Both the position numbers and the translations under genes were made by a program. This document shows, piece after piece, positions 1-8,317 of a stretch of 64,000 nucleotides of DNA. The first letter of the stretch is position 1. Every line of letters begins with the position of its first letter. This stretch comes from Methylobacterium sp. WSM2598. Lineage in GTDB: Bacteria > Pseudomonadota > Alphaproteobacteria > Rhizobiales > Beijerinckiaceae. Where the stretch lies: the NCBI RefSeq assembly GCF_000379105.1, contig NZ_KB900609.1, positions 5,406,438 through 5,470,437 on the forward strand. The letters are read 5' to 3'. A model generated the notes under the pieces. It had not been told where the DNA came from. It was given only the letters and a program-made list of their open reading frames with translations, and did not search any database.

Positions 1-757
1 GCAGCCGGATCGCGAGCGGGTAGCGCGGGTCGCCGAGGCGGCGCATCGTCCGGAAGGCGGCGGCGAGCCAGGCCACGGTCGGATCCCCGACCGCGCCGGC
101 CCCGACCGCGAGCGCCGCCGCCGCGTTGCGGGCGTAGCGCGCCGGATCGGTGGTGAGGCGATTGCCGGGGAAGGGCTTCGTGGCGATCGAGACCGGGCTG
201 CCGCCCGGGACGAAGCGCGGGCCGAGGCCGAGCCCGTTGAGGAGGGCGGCCGCCCGCATCGCGGCCCGCGGGTGGCGCACCATCACGATGCCGAGCATCG
301 GCGCGAGCGTGACGAGGCGGGAGAAGGGCAGCCATCCCTCCCGCGCCGCGGCCAGGCAGACCGCCCCGCCCATCGAGTGGGCGAGCCCGAAATAGGGCCG
401 CGGCATCAGCGGCTCCAGCACCTGCGTGGCGACCGCCTCCAGGTCGAGCCGGTACTCCTCGAAATCGCCGACATGGCCCTTGCGCGCGTCCGCGACGGTG
501 CGGTCGGAGCCGCCCTGGCCGCGCCAGTCGAAGGCCGCCACGGCGAAGCCCCGCGCCCGCAGGTCCTGGACCGTCTCGTAGTACTTCTCGATGAACTCGG
601 CCCGGCCCTGCACCAGGCAGACGGTGCCCTTGGTGGTGCGGGTGGCCGCCGTCCAGGTCGCGGCCCGCAGGGTCAGCCCGTCCCGGGTCGGCACCGCGAG
701 GGTGCGGGCGCCGGGCGGGATCGGGTTGTCCGGCGTGGCGATGAGCGGAACGGTCAC
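1..757 (-). CDS. Alpha/beta hydrolase, lysophospholipase (PldB) type, 3' end outside window
   Basis: Reading leftward from a GTG at 757, an open frame of 252 codons runs off the window edge. The product starts VTVPLIATPDNP and shows an alpha/beta-hydrolase core: an FDWRGQGGSDR strand-loop, then a nucleophile elbow AHSMGGAV in place of the usual GHSMGG. This layout fits the monoacylglycerol lipase/lysophospholipase L2 group, which hydrolyses acyl esters of lysolipids. The His of the triad would lie beyond the window. No signal peptide is visible, so a cytoplasmic enzyme is likely. The GTG start is preceded only by a weak purine stretch. The substrate is not determined by the sequence. Confidence 0.85.
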   Translation of the reverse strand, partial: MTVPLIATPDNPIPPGARTLAVPTRDGLTLRAATWTAATRTTKGTVCLVQGRAEFIEKYYETVQDLRARGFAVAAFDWRGQGGSDRTVADARKGHVGDFEEYRLDLEAVATQVLEPLMPRPYFGLAHSMGGAVCLAAAREGWLPFSRLVTLAPMLGIVMVRHPRAAMRAAALLNGLGLGPRFVPGGSPVSIATKPFPGNRLTTDPARYARNAAAALAVGAGAVGDPTVAWLAAAFRTMRRLGDPRYPLAIRL

Positions 758-931
758 GGGCGGGGATCTCGGGGCTGCGGCCTCGGGGATGCGTCTCCCG
801 AGAGCACCCCGTCCGGCCGGCAAAATCAAGCGCGGGCCCCTCGCGATTCCCGCAATCCCCTCTTGAACGAAGAGGAGCCCCTCCCGATATCACGGTTGCG
901 CCGGCCATCAGGCGGTGCAGACAAGACCACA

Positions 932-987
932 GGTCCGGCCCTACGGCGGACCGTAAGATCACATATTGCTTCGGACGGAGAATATGT
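932..987 (+). promoter_or_regulatory. ROSE-type RNA thermometer in the hsp20 leader
   Basis: Two hairpins sit directly before hsp20. The first pairs GGTCCG (932-937) with CGGACC (947-952). The second pairs ACATATT (961-967) with AATATGT (981-987) and CTTC (969-972) with GGAG (977-980), leaving G968 bulged. This buries the Shine-Dalgarno GGAG eight bases before the ATG at 989. The segment 966-970 is TTGCT, matching the conserved U(U/C)GCU with bulged G of ROSE elements, which melt on heat shock to release small-heat-shock-protein translation. The start of the full element upstream is not defined. Confidence 0.85.
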
Positions 988-988
988 C

Positions 989-1456
989 ATGCGTCAGTTC
1001 GACCTTGCTCCCCTCTATCGCTCGACTGTCGGCTTCGACCGGCTGTTCTCGGCGCTCGACCAGTTCGTGAGCGCGGAAGCGGCCCCGACCTACCCGCCCT
1101 ACAACATCGAGCGCACCGGCGAGACCGCGTACCGCATCACGGTCGCCGTCGCCGGCTTCACCGACCAGGATCTGTCGATCGAGGTTCGTGAGAACGCGCT
1201 GACGATCAAGGGCGAGCGCAAGGCCGCCGAGGCCCGCAAGGGCGAGTTCCTCCATCAGGGCATCGCGGCGCGCAGCTTCGAGCGGCGCTTCCAGCTCGCG
1301 GATTACGTCCAGGTGACGGGCGCGACCCTGGAGAACGGCCTGCTCCACGTCGATCTCGTGCGCGAGATCCCGGAGGCCAAGAAGCCGCGCCAGATCCAGA
1401 TCGCCACGGGCAGCGCCCCGCGGTCGATCGAGGGCACGGTCCAGCAGGCCGCGTGA
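989..1456 (+). CDS. hsp20: Small heat shock protein, Hsp20/IbpA family
   Basis: This is a 155-residue ATP-independent holdase that binds unfolding proteins during heat stress. The central part (about residues 45-135) is an alpha-crystallin domain with AVAGFTDQDLSIEVREN, ALTIKGERK and ENGLLHVDLVREIPE. The short C-terminal tail has the I-x-I assembly motif as IQI. The ATG at 989 is chosen because the Shine-Dalgarno GGAG lies at 977-980, inside the ROSE hairpin. A longer open frame upstream has no family similarity. Length and architecture fit the class A IbpA-like proteins of rhizobia. Expression is expected to be temperature-controlled at translation. Confidence 0.95.
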   Translation: MRQFDLAPLYRSTVGFDRLFSALDQFVSAEAAPTYPPYNIERTGETAYRITVAVAGFTDQDLSIEVRENALTIKGERKAAEARKGEFLHQGIAARSFERRFQLADYVQVTGATLENGLLHVDLVREIPEAKKPRQIQIATGSAPRSIEGTVQQAA

Positions 1457-1476
1457 GCGACCTCACCCTGACCTGA

Positions 1477-1640
1477 GAGCCGAGCGCCCCGGCGGAGGCC
1501 GAGGCGTTTTGACATCAGAGCCGAGCGCCCCGGCGGAGGCCGGGGCGTTTTGACGTCAGAGCCGAGCGCCCCGGCGGAAGCCGGGGCGTATTCACGCAAG
1601 AGCGGAGCGCCCCGGCGGAGGCCGGGGCGTTCTTGCATCG
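1477..1640. repeat. Four tandem 41-bp units, each a terminator-like hairpin
   Basis: Units start at 1477, 1518, 1559 and 1600. Each contains CGCCCCGGC, a four-base loop and GCCGGGGCG. Unit 1 has one mismatch (GCCGAGGCG). Units 1 and 2 are followed by TTTT. The array lies between the convergent hsp20 and HTH genes, so it may act as a two-way terminator array. Termination itself is inferred. Confidence 0.9.
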
Positions 1641-1670
1641 GGCGTCCCGGCCGCGCGTCGGGTCTCCCCC

Positions 1671-2096
1671 TCACGGATCCCCGAACAGCAGCTCCGTCTG
1701 GGCCTTCGGCTTGCGGGGGGTGGGCGCCTTCTCCTTCCCCTTGCGCGGGCGCTTGACGTCGGTGCCGCGGATGCGCGCCTTGCCCTTGTCGCGCGCCACC
1801 GCCTCCGGCGCGGCCTGGTCGCCGGAGAGCCACTTGCCGCGCTTGATCACCTCGTTCACCCGGCCCTGATTGACGCCGAGCTTGAAGGCGATCTCCTGCT
1901 GCGTCATCTCGGTCGAGCCGTGCAGGTCGAGGATGGCCCGGGCGAGTTCCGGGGTCATCTTCTTGCCGACGATGCGCCGGCCCGGCTTCACGGTCCGGTT
2001 CGCCCGGTCGCGCTCGCGCAGCCGTTCCAGGAGGGCGAGCGCCATCAGCATCCCGTGCTCGCGCAGGGCCTCCTCGAATTCCTTCAGCGTCGTCAT
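1671..2096 (-). CDS. Hypothetical HTH protein with basic C-terminal tail
   Basis: This 141-residue protein starts MTTLKEFEEAL. A helix-turn-helix is visible around residues 68-95: MTQQEIAFKLGVNQGRVNEV followed by IKRGKW. The last 40 residues are Lys/Arg-rich (KRPRKGKEKA) and end LLFGDP. The pattern suggests a small DNA-binding protein, but no target or family name can be given with certainty. It converges on hsp20 across the hairpin array. The ATG at 2096 is chosen because the HTH-bearing frame loses coding character upstream, although the frame stays open to 2501. Confidence 0.75.
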   Translation of the reverse strand: MTTLKEFEEALREHGMLMALALLERLRERDRANRTVKPGRRIVGKKMTPELARAILDLHGSTEMTQQEIAFKLGVNQGRVNEVIKRGKWLSGDQAAPEAVARDKGKARIRGTDVKRPRKGKEKAPTPRKPKAQTELLFGDP

Positions 2097-2388
2097 CGGC
2101 GCATCCTCGGATCGACGGATCGGCGCGACGATCCCGCCTGGGGCGGGGTCGGATGCCGCGGGGCGATCACGGTTTGTGCGCGCCGGCCGGGCCGGACGCA
2201 ACCGCGCGGGCGCGTCATCCACTGCTCTCGCGGCGCGGTCGCGGCGCCCGATGTCGGGCGACGGCCGCCGCGGCGGCCGCATGGAGGAGCCGCATGGACT
2301 TGCCGAGACGGACTTGTCGGCATCGACTTGCCGACATGGACTTGCCGGCGCGGATGCCGCATGCGGGGGCGTTGACCGGAGGAACGTC

Positions 2389-2688
2389 ATGGTCCTGGAA
2401 ATCGCGCAGATCGAGGTGAAGCCCGGCCACGAGGCCGCCTTCGAGGACGGGGTCGCCGAGGCGGCCGCCCTCTTTCGTCGCGCCAAGGGCTGCAAGGGCA
2501 TGGAGCTGCACCGCTCGATCGAGCATCCGACCCGCTACCGCCTGATGGTGAAGTGGGAGACCCTTGAGAACCACACGGTCGATTTCCGCAGCTCGCCCGA
2601 TTTCCAGGCCTGGCGCGACTTGGTCTCCGACCATTTCGCCGCGCCCCCGGCCGTCGAGCACACGACCACCACCGCCGCCGGGTTCTGA
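2389..2688 (+). CDS. ABM-domain (antibiotic biosynthesis monooxygenase-like) protein
   Basis: The product is 99 residues and forms one ferredoxin-like ABM domain: MVLEIAQIEVKPGHEAAFE at the N-terminus, then GCKGMELHRSIEHPTRY and LMVKWETLENHTVDFR. ABM-fold proteins are small dimeric oxygenases or heme-degrading enzymes, and many have no known substrate. The start is supported by CGGAGGAA seven bases upstream. The preceding bases (about 2294-2350) contain imperfect repeats of GACTTGCCGACATG. It is likely a stand-alone gene with the small ORF downstream. Confidence 0.85.
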   Translation: MVLEIAQIEVKPGHEAAFEDGVAEAAALFRRAKGCKGMELHRSIEHPTRYRLMVKWETLENHTVDFRSSPDFQAWRDLVSDHFAAPPAVEHTTTTAAGF

Positions 2689-2731
2689 ACGCCGGCCGCC
2701 TTCGGCGGTTGATCCGGCCGGAGGCGCCCCC

Positions 2732-2956
2732 ATGACTGCAGACCGCACCCAGCCCGACCGCGACCAACCCCGCCGCGCGGGCGACCAGCCCCGCCGCGGG
2801 GGCGACCAGCCCCGCCGCGAGGGCCTCGCGGAATCCAGCCTCGCCACCAGCCGCCGCCCGGCCGGGCACGCGCCGGGCCAGCCGGCCGAGCCGCCCCATC
2901 CGGCCGGCACGCCGCAGGGCGAGCCGGTCGCCGACGAGCAGATCCCCAGGGATTAG
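2732..2956 (+). CDS. Small hypothetical protein with a DQPRR repeat
   Basis: This 74-residue reading frame begins MTADRTQPDR. It has three tandem seven-residue units of the form DQPRRxG (21-bp DNA units around 2761-2823), then a Pro/Gly/Ala-rich tail. It has a GGAG Shine-Dalgarno at about 2720 and follows the ABM gene by 43 bases. No domain is recognised and the protein is expected to be disordered. The good start signal favours a real gene, but short frames are common by chance at this GC content. Confidence 0.5.
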   Translation: MTADRTQPDRDQPRRAGDQPRRGGDQPRREGLAESSLATSRRPAGHAPGQPAEPPHPAGTPQGEPVADEQIPRD

Positions 2957-3039
2957 GATTTCGCCGCAGGTGACAGGACCTTGGCTTGCGGCTACTCGCT
3001 CGGGAACGTGAAGGTTCTCTGACGGCGAGGCACGCGGCC

Positions 3040-3975
3040 ATGGCTCATCGCCCCCTGCGCATCGGCACCCGCGGCAGCCCGATGGCGCTCGCGCAGACCG
3101 GCATGGTCCGCGACCGCATCGCCGCCGCGCATCCGCACCTCGCCGAGCCGGGGGCGATGGAGCTCGTCGTCGTCAACACGGTGGCGGACCGGATCCTCGA
3201 CCGGCCGCTCTCGGCGATCGGCGGCAAGGGTCTGTTCACCAAGGAGCTGGAACAGGCGCTGTTCGCCGGCGAGATCGACGTCGCCGTGCACTCGATGAAG
3301 GATGTCGAGACCTGGCTGCCGGACGGGCTCGTCATCGCCTGCATCCTGGAGCGGGACGACCCCCGCGACGCCTTCCTGTCGCTCGCTTCCGGCAGCCTCG
3401 CCGAGCTGCCCGCCGGCGCCCGCGTCGGCACCTCGTCCCTGCGGCGGGGCGCGCAGGTGCTGATGCGCCGGCCCGACCTGCGGATCGTGCCCCTGCGCGG
3501 CAACGCCAATACCCGCATCCGCAAGCTGGAGGAGGGGGTCTGCGACGCGACCCTCCTCGCCATCGCGGGGCTGGAGCGGCTCGGGCTGGCGCATCTCGCC
3601 AGGACCGTGATCCCGGTCGAGGAGATGCTGCCGGCCGTGGCGCAGGGCGCGCTCGGCATCGAGTGCCGCGCGGCGGACGAGGACGTCATCGCCCTGCTGC
3701 AGGCGGTGGCCTGCCCGCGCACGACGACGGCGCTGGCCGCCGAGCGGGGCCTGCTCGCGGAACTCGACGGGTCCTGCCGCACGCCGATCGCGGCGCTGGC
3801 GCAGATCGACGGCGACCGGCTGACCCTCGACGGGCTGCTGTTCCTGCCGGACGGGAGCGCGCACTGGGCCACGACCCGCAGCGGCCCGGCCGCGGAGGCC
3901 GCTTCGATCGGCCGGGAGGCCGGGGCGGACCTGAAGGCGCAGGCGGGCGAGACCTATCGCCGGCACCTGCAATAG
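3040..3975 (+). CDS. hemC: Hydroxymethylbilane synthase (porphobilinogen deaminase)
   Basis: HemC joins four porphobilinogen molecules into hydroxymethylbilane in the cytosolic heme/corrin pathway. The 311-residue product starts MAHRPLRIGTRGSPMALAQ. It has the catalytic Asp in HSMKDVETWLPDGL (D88) and the dipyrromethane-cofactor Cys in LDGSCRTPIAAL (C246, equivalent to E. coli C242). The arginine-rich substrate region RVGTSSLRRGAQ and RGNANTRIRKLEEG are present. The ATG at 3040 is preceded by GAGG at about 3027. The frame is also open from 2986, but that start adds 18 residues without family similarity. Confidence 0.97.
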   Translation: MAHRPLRIGTRGSPMALAQTGMVRDRIAAAHPHLAEPGAMELVVVNTVADRILDRPLSAIGGKGLFTKELEQALFAGEIDVAVHSMKDVETWLPDGLVIACILERDDPRDAFLSLASGSLAELPAGARVGTSSLRRGAQVLMRRPDLRIVPLRGNANTRIRKLEEGVCDATLLAIAGLERLGLAHLARTVIPVEEMLPAVAQGALGIECRAADEDVIALLQAVACPRTTTALAAERGLLAELDGSCRTPIAALAQIDGDRLTLDGLLFLPDGSAHWATTRSGPAAEAASIGREAGADLKAQAGETYRRHLQ

Positions 3976-4111
3976 GGCGGGATCCGCACGACGGGAACGC
4001 GGCGGTGTGATCCGGGACCCCGGATGAGGCCTGCCGCGAAGCGGCTCGGGCCTCCGGCAGGACCTGCGCGGATGCCATGAGTTGTGTTTCATGGACTTCT
4101 CATCGTCGGTC

Positions 4112-6244
4112 CTATTCCAGCCGGACCACGACGCTGTCGCTCGCGCCCGTCGCGTCCATCACGGAGATCCGCGCGAACCCGGCCCCGTCCGGCTGCCACT
4201 CCGCCTGCCGGCGGGCGGCCTCGGGCAGGGGCAGGCTGTTCACCATCCAGGTCAGGGGCAGGGTGCCGCCCAGCGCCTTCAGGGCGAGCCCGGCCGGCGC
4301 CCCCTCCGCGAAGCCGAGATCGACCCGGGCGCCGTCCGGCGGATAGGCGATCCTGAGCGGGGCTCCCGGCGCCTCGCCCGCCACCTTGGCGGCGTCGCGG
4401 CGCAGGTGGCGGAGCGGCGGCGGCAGGCCGGCCGTACTGGTCACCAGGGCGTCGCGGACCGGCGGCACCGGCTCCGGCTCGCCGCCGCAGCGCGCGAAGG
4501 CGTCGAACAGGATCGGGGCCGCCGCCACGCGCCCGACCAGGCCGGGCACGCTCGCCCCGTCCGGGCGGCCGACCCAGACCGCCACGGTGATGCGGCGGTC
4601 GAATCCCACCGCCCAGGCGTCGCGGTAGCCGTAGGAGGTGCCGGTCTTGTAGGCGATGCGGTTCGGCAGGGCGTTCTCGGGCGGCGGCGTGCCGCGCAGG
4701 ATGTCGGTGACGTACCACGCCGCCACCCCCTCGGCGATGCGGGGCGGCTCGCGGGCCGGCGGCCCGGCCTCCGGCCGCCGCACGAGATCGGGCACGAGGC
4801 CGCCCCGGGCGAGGCCCGCGTAGAGCCGGGCGAGGTCGGTCAGCGTGATGCCGAGCCCGCCGAGGGCCACCGGCAGGCCGGGGGCGGCGTCGCGGGGGAG
4901 CGCGATCCCCGCCCCGCCCGCCCGCAGCCGGGCGATGAAGCGGGCCGGGCCGACCAACTCCATCAGTTCCACCGCGGGCACGTTGAGGGACATCTGCAGG
5001 GCGCGCCGGGCCGTGACCGTGCCCTGGAAGGTGAGGTCGAAATTCTCCGGCGCGTAGGCGGCCCCGAAGCGCGAGGGCCGGTCCTCGATCAGCGTCTCGG
5101 GATGGGCGAGGCCGAGTTCGAAGGCCAGCGCGTAGACGAAGGGCTTCAGCGCCGAGCCCGGCGAGCGCAGGGCGGCGGCCATGTCGATGGCGCCCGCGCG
5201 GCCGGCATCGAGGTAGCCGGCGCTGCCGACATGCGCCCGCACCGCGCCGGTGGCGTTGTCGACGACCAGGATCGCCGTCGAGAGGCCGGGACCGAGGGCG
5301 GCGACGCGCTCGGCCGCGAGCGCCTCCAGGCTCGCCTGCAGGCGCGCGTCGATGGTCAGGCGGTGGACCGCCCGGTCGGGCGCCTCGGCCAGGGCCGCCT
5401 CGGCCGCATGGGCCGCGAGCATCGGGAAGGGGCGGCGCCGCTGCGGCACCGGCTCGGCCTTGGCCGCCTCGGCCTCGTCGCGGCGGACGGCGCCCCGCGC
5501 CGCCGCGAGGTCGAGGACGCGGTCGCGGGCGCGCCGCGCCGCCTCCGGGAAGCGGTCGGGCCGGCGGGCCTCGGGCGCCTGCGGCAGGGCGACGAGGAGC
5601 GCGGCCTCCGCCAGCGACAGGCGCCCCGGCTCGTGGCCGAAATAGGCGAGGCTCGCCGCCCGCACCCCTTCGAGCGGCCCGCCATAGGGGGCGAGGGCGA
5701 GGTAGAGGCGCAGCACCCCCGCCTTGCCGAGCCGCCTCTCGAGCGCGACCGCCCCCCGCACCTGGCGCAGCTTGGCGGCGAGCGAGCGCTCGGCCCGCGG
5801 CTCGACCAGCCGGGCGACCTGCATCGAGAGGGTCGAGCCGCCCGAGACGATCCGTCCCGCCCGCAGCCATTGCCCGGCGGCCCGCAGCACCGCGAGCGGA
5901 TCGACGCCCGGATGCCGGGCGAAGCGCCGGTCCTCGTAGGCCATCAGCAGGGTGAGGAAGCGCGGATCGACCGCCTCGGGGGCGAGCGGCAGGCGCCAGC
6001 GGCCATCCGCCGTCGCGAAGGGGCGCAGGAGCACGCCGGCCCGGTCGAGGACCACGGGCGAGCGGCGCTCGGCCGCCGCGAGGTCGAGGCCGGGATCGCG
6101 CCCGATCTCACGCCACAGCCCGGCCGCGCCGGCGGCGAGCGCCGCGGCGAGCAGCAGCGCCGGGACGACGCGCCGCCACGCCCCATTCCGACCCGCCGCG
6201 CCTCCCGCCATCCCGCCGCCCGCCCGAACCGATCGGCCGAGCAT
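4112..6244 (-). CDS. pbpC: Penicillin-binding protein 1C (bifunctional glycosyltransferase/transpeptidase-like)
   Basis: A 710-residue class A-type PBP. One N-terminal membrane anchor (about 25-43) precedes a GT51 glycosyltransferase domain with EDRRFARHPG (104-113) and GGSTLSMQVARL. A penicillin-binding domain follows with nucleophile motif SALK (S364), SLN (419-421) and KTG (533-535). The C-terminus carries the BiPBP_C domain typical of PBP1C. It acts on lipid II in the periplasm. Family knowledge links pbpC to yfhM (alpha-2-macroglobulin), present here at 8318-13615 but separated by two unrelated genes. The ATG at 6244 is the first in frame; an internal ATG at codon 12 is possible. Confidence 0.95.
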   Translation of the reverse strand: MLGRSVRAGGGMAGGAAGRNGAWRRVVPALLLAAALAAGAAGLWREIGRDPGLDLAAAERRSPVVLDRAGVLLRPFATADGRWRLPLAPEAVDPRFLTLLMAYEDRRFARHPGVDPLAVLRAAGQWLRAGRIVSGGSTLSMQVARLVEPRAERSLAAKLRQVRGAVALERRLGKAGVLRLYLALAPYGGPLEGVRAASLAYFGHEPGRLSLAEAALLVALPQAPEARRPDRFPEAARRARDRVLDLAAARGAVRRDEAEAAKAEPVPQRRRPFPMLAAHAAEAALAEAPDRAVHRLTIDARLQASLEALAAERVAALGPGLSTAILVVDNATGAVRAHVGSAGYLDAGRAGAIDMAAALRSPGSALKPFVYALAFELGLAHPETLIEDRPSRFGAAYAPENFDLTFQGTVTARRALQMSLNVPAVELMELVGPARFIARLRAGGAGIALPRDAAPGLPVALGGLGITLTDLARLYAGLARGGLVPDLVRRPEAGPPAREPPRIAEGVAAWYVTDILRGTPPPENALPNRIAYKTGTSYGYRDAWAVGFDRRITVAVWVGRPDGASVPGLVGRVAAAPILFDAFARCGGEPEPVPPVRDALVTSTAGLPPPLRHLRRDAAKVAGEAPGAPLRIAYPPDGARVDLGFAEGAPAGLALKALGGTLPLTWMVNSLPLPEAARRQAEWQPDGAGFARISVMDATGASDSVVVRLE

Positions 6245-6318
6245 GGCGCATTTCGCGTCCGGACGCGACGCCCCAGAGCCGCGGGCGGGGTCGAGCGCCT
6301 CGGGCGGCGTCGAGCGTC

Positions 6319-7305
6319 TCAGTCGGTCTCGATGCCGACCATGCCGGCCTCGTCGTAGCGCGACCCGGCCACCGCCCCGGGCGCGAACAGCGCGTCGAGG
6401 GCGCGCAGGTCCTCGGGCGTGAGCCGGATCTCCATCGCCGCCGCGTTCTCCGCGAGGCGCGCCTCCTTGCGGGTGCCCGGGATCGGGATGACGTGCGGCT
6501 CGCGGGCGACGAGCCAGGCCAGCGCGACCTGGGCCGCGCTGGCGCCGCGCTCCGCCGCGAAGGTCCCGAGCGCCGCGGCGAGGCGCGCGTTCCGGGCGAG
6601 CGCCTCGTCCCGGAAGCGGGGATTGGCGCGCCGGACATCGTCCTGCGCGAGGCCCGCGACGTCGACGGCGCCGGTGAGGAAGCCGCGCCCCAGGGGCGAG
6701 TAGGCCACGAGGGCGACGCCGAGGTCGCGGCAGGCGGCGAGGAGCCCCTGCTCGGGCTCCCGGGTCCAGAGCGAGTACTCGCTCTGCACCGCCGCGATCG
6801 GGTGCACGGCCTGCGCCGCCCGCAGCGTCGCCGGCGAGACCTCCGAGAGGCCGAGGGCCCGCACCTTGCCGGCCTCGACGAGGCGGGCCATCGCGCCCAC
6901 CACCTCCTCGATCGGCACGGCGGGATCCCGCCGGTGGCAGTAATAGAGGTCGATCGTCTCGACCCCCAGGCGCCGGAGCGAGGCCTCGCAGGCCGCCGCC
7001 ACGTAGGCGGGGGAATTGTCGATGCGGCGTTCGTAGCGGCCGGGCGCGCGCACGATGCCGAACTTGGTCGCCACCACCGCCCGCTCGCGCCGCCCGGCCA
7101 GGACCGCGCCGATCAGCGCCTCGTTGTGGCCGTGCCCGTAAGTGTCGGCCGTGTCGAGGAAGTCGTAGCCGAGGGCGAGGGCGGCTTCGAGGGCGGCGCG
7201 CGACTGCGCATCGTCCGCCGGCCCGTAGAACTCGGACATGCCCATGCAGCCGAGGCCGGGGAGCGAGACGGTGAGGCCGGACCGGCCGAGGGGGCGCTGG
7301 CGCAT
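6319..7305 (-). CDS. Aldo/keto reductase
   Basis: The 328-residue NADPH-dependent reductase starts MRQRPLGRSGLTVS. It shows the family tetrad: D51 and Y56 in FLDTADTYG, K81 in ATKFG and H124 in YYCHRRD. The cofactor region near the end reads IPIPGTRKEARL. The start is supported by AGGAGA eight bases upstream. It resembles AKR13/YajO-like reductases of short-chain carbonyls; the substrate is unknown. It is divergent from the LysR gene at 7400 across 94 bases, so that regulator probably controls it. Confidence 0.92.
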   Translation of the reverse strand: MRQRPLGRSGLTVSLPGLGCMGMSEFYGPADDAQSRAALEAALALGYDFLDTADTYGHGHNEALIGAVLAGRRERAVVATKFGIVRAPGRYERRIDNSPAYVAAACEASLRRLGVETIDLYYCHRRDPAVPIEEVVGAMARLVEAGKVRALGLSEVSPATLRAAQAVHPIAAVQSEYSLWTREPEQGLLAACRDLGVALVAYSPLGRGFLTGAVDVAGLAQDDVRRANPRFRDEALARNARLAAALGTFAAERGASAAQVALAWLVAREPHVIPIPGTRKEARLAENAAAMEIRLTPEDLRALDALFAPGAVAGSRYDEAGMVGIETD

Positions 7306-7399
7306 GGGGATCTCCTGCGGGGACGCGCCCGATCTGGCATCTCGCCGCCGCGCCGATAAGCTCGGCCGGGCCGCACGACCTCCTGAGCGCCGTTCACCA

Positions 7400-8296
7400 A
7401 TGCCGCGCAGCGACCTCTCCGACCTCGTCGCCTTCGCCCGCGTGGCGCGGCACCGCAGCTTCCGCCGCGCGGCGGCGGAACTCGGCCTGTCGCCCTCGGC
7501 CCTGAGCCACGCCCTGCGCGACCTCGAGGCCCGGCTCGGCGCCCGGCTCCTCAACCGCACCACCCGCAGCGTGGCGCCGACCGAGGCGGGCGCCGCCCTG
7601 CTGGCGCGGCTCGGGCCGGCGCTCGACGAGATCGACCGGGCGCTCGGCGAGGTCGCGGCCTCCGGCGGGCGCCTCACCGGCACGCTGCGGCTCAACGCCC
7701 CCCGCTCGGCCTGCCGCCTCGTCCTGGCGCCGCTCGCCGCGCGCTTCCTCGCCCGGCATCCGGGCCTGCGGCTGGAGATCGCCTGCGACGACGCGCTCGC
7801 CGACATCGTCCGCGAGGGGGTCGACGCGGGCGTGCGCTTCGGCGAGCGCGTCCCGCGCGACATGATCGCGGTGCCCCTCGGGGGGCGGCAGCGCTTCGCC
7901 GTGGTGGGCTCCCCGGCCTACCTGGCCGCCCGCGGCCTCCCCGCGACGCCCGAGGACCTCGCCGGGCATGCCTGTCTGCGGCAGCGCTTCGCGGGCGGCG
8001 CCGTGATGCGCTGGGAATTCGAGCGGGACGGTCGCGCTCTCGCCCTCGATCTCGACGGGCCGCTGATCCTCAACGAGCAGGAATTGCTGCTCCAGGCCGC
8101 GGTCGAGGGGAGCGGCCTCGCCCAGGTCTTCGAGGGCTACGCCGCCCCCTTCCTGGCGGAGGGGCGGCTCGTGCGCCTGCTCGAACCCTGGTGCCCGTCC
8201 TTCCCGGGCTTCCTGCTCTACCACCCGAGCCGGCGCCAGCCGCCCCCGCCGCTGCGCGCCTTCCTGGATTTCGTCCGGGAGAGCGCGGCGGCGTGA
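7400..8296 (+). CDS. LysR-family transcriptional regulator
   Basis: The 298-residue protein begins MPRSDLSDLVAFARVARH. It has an N-terminal winged helix (SFRRAAAELGLSPSALSHAL, then RDLEARLGARLLNRTTRSV, about residues 17-60) and a periplasmic-binding-like effector domain (about 92-298). This type usually senses a small metabolite and controls the divergent gene, here the aldo/keto reductase. The effector is not predictable from sequence. It converges on yfhM with 21 bases between stops. Confidence 0.93.
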   Translation: MPRSDLSDLVAFARVARHRSFRRAAAELGLSPSALSHALRDLEARLGARLLNRTTRSVAPTEAGAALLARLGPALDEIDRALGEVAASGGRLTGTLRLNAPRSACRLVLAPLAARFLARHPGLRLEIACDDALADIVREGVDAGVRFGERVPRDMIAVPLGGRQRFAVVGSPAYLAARGLPATPEDLAGHACLRQRFAGGAVMRWEFERDGRALALDLDGPLILNEQELLLQAAVEGSGLAQVFEGYAAPFLAEGRLVRLLEPWCPSFPGFLLYHPSRRQPPPPLRAFLDFVRESAAA

Positions 8297-8317
8297 GCGC
8301 GGCGGCGCCCGCCCGCC

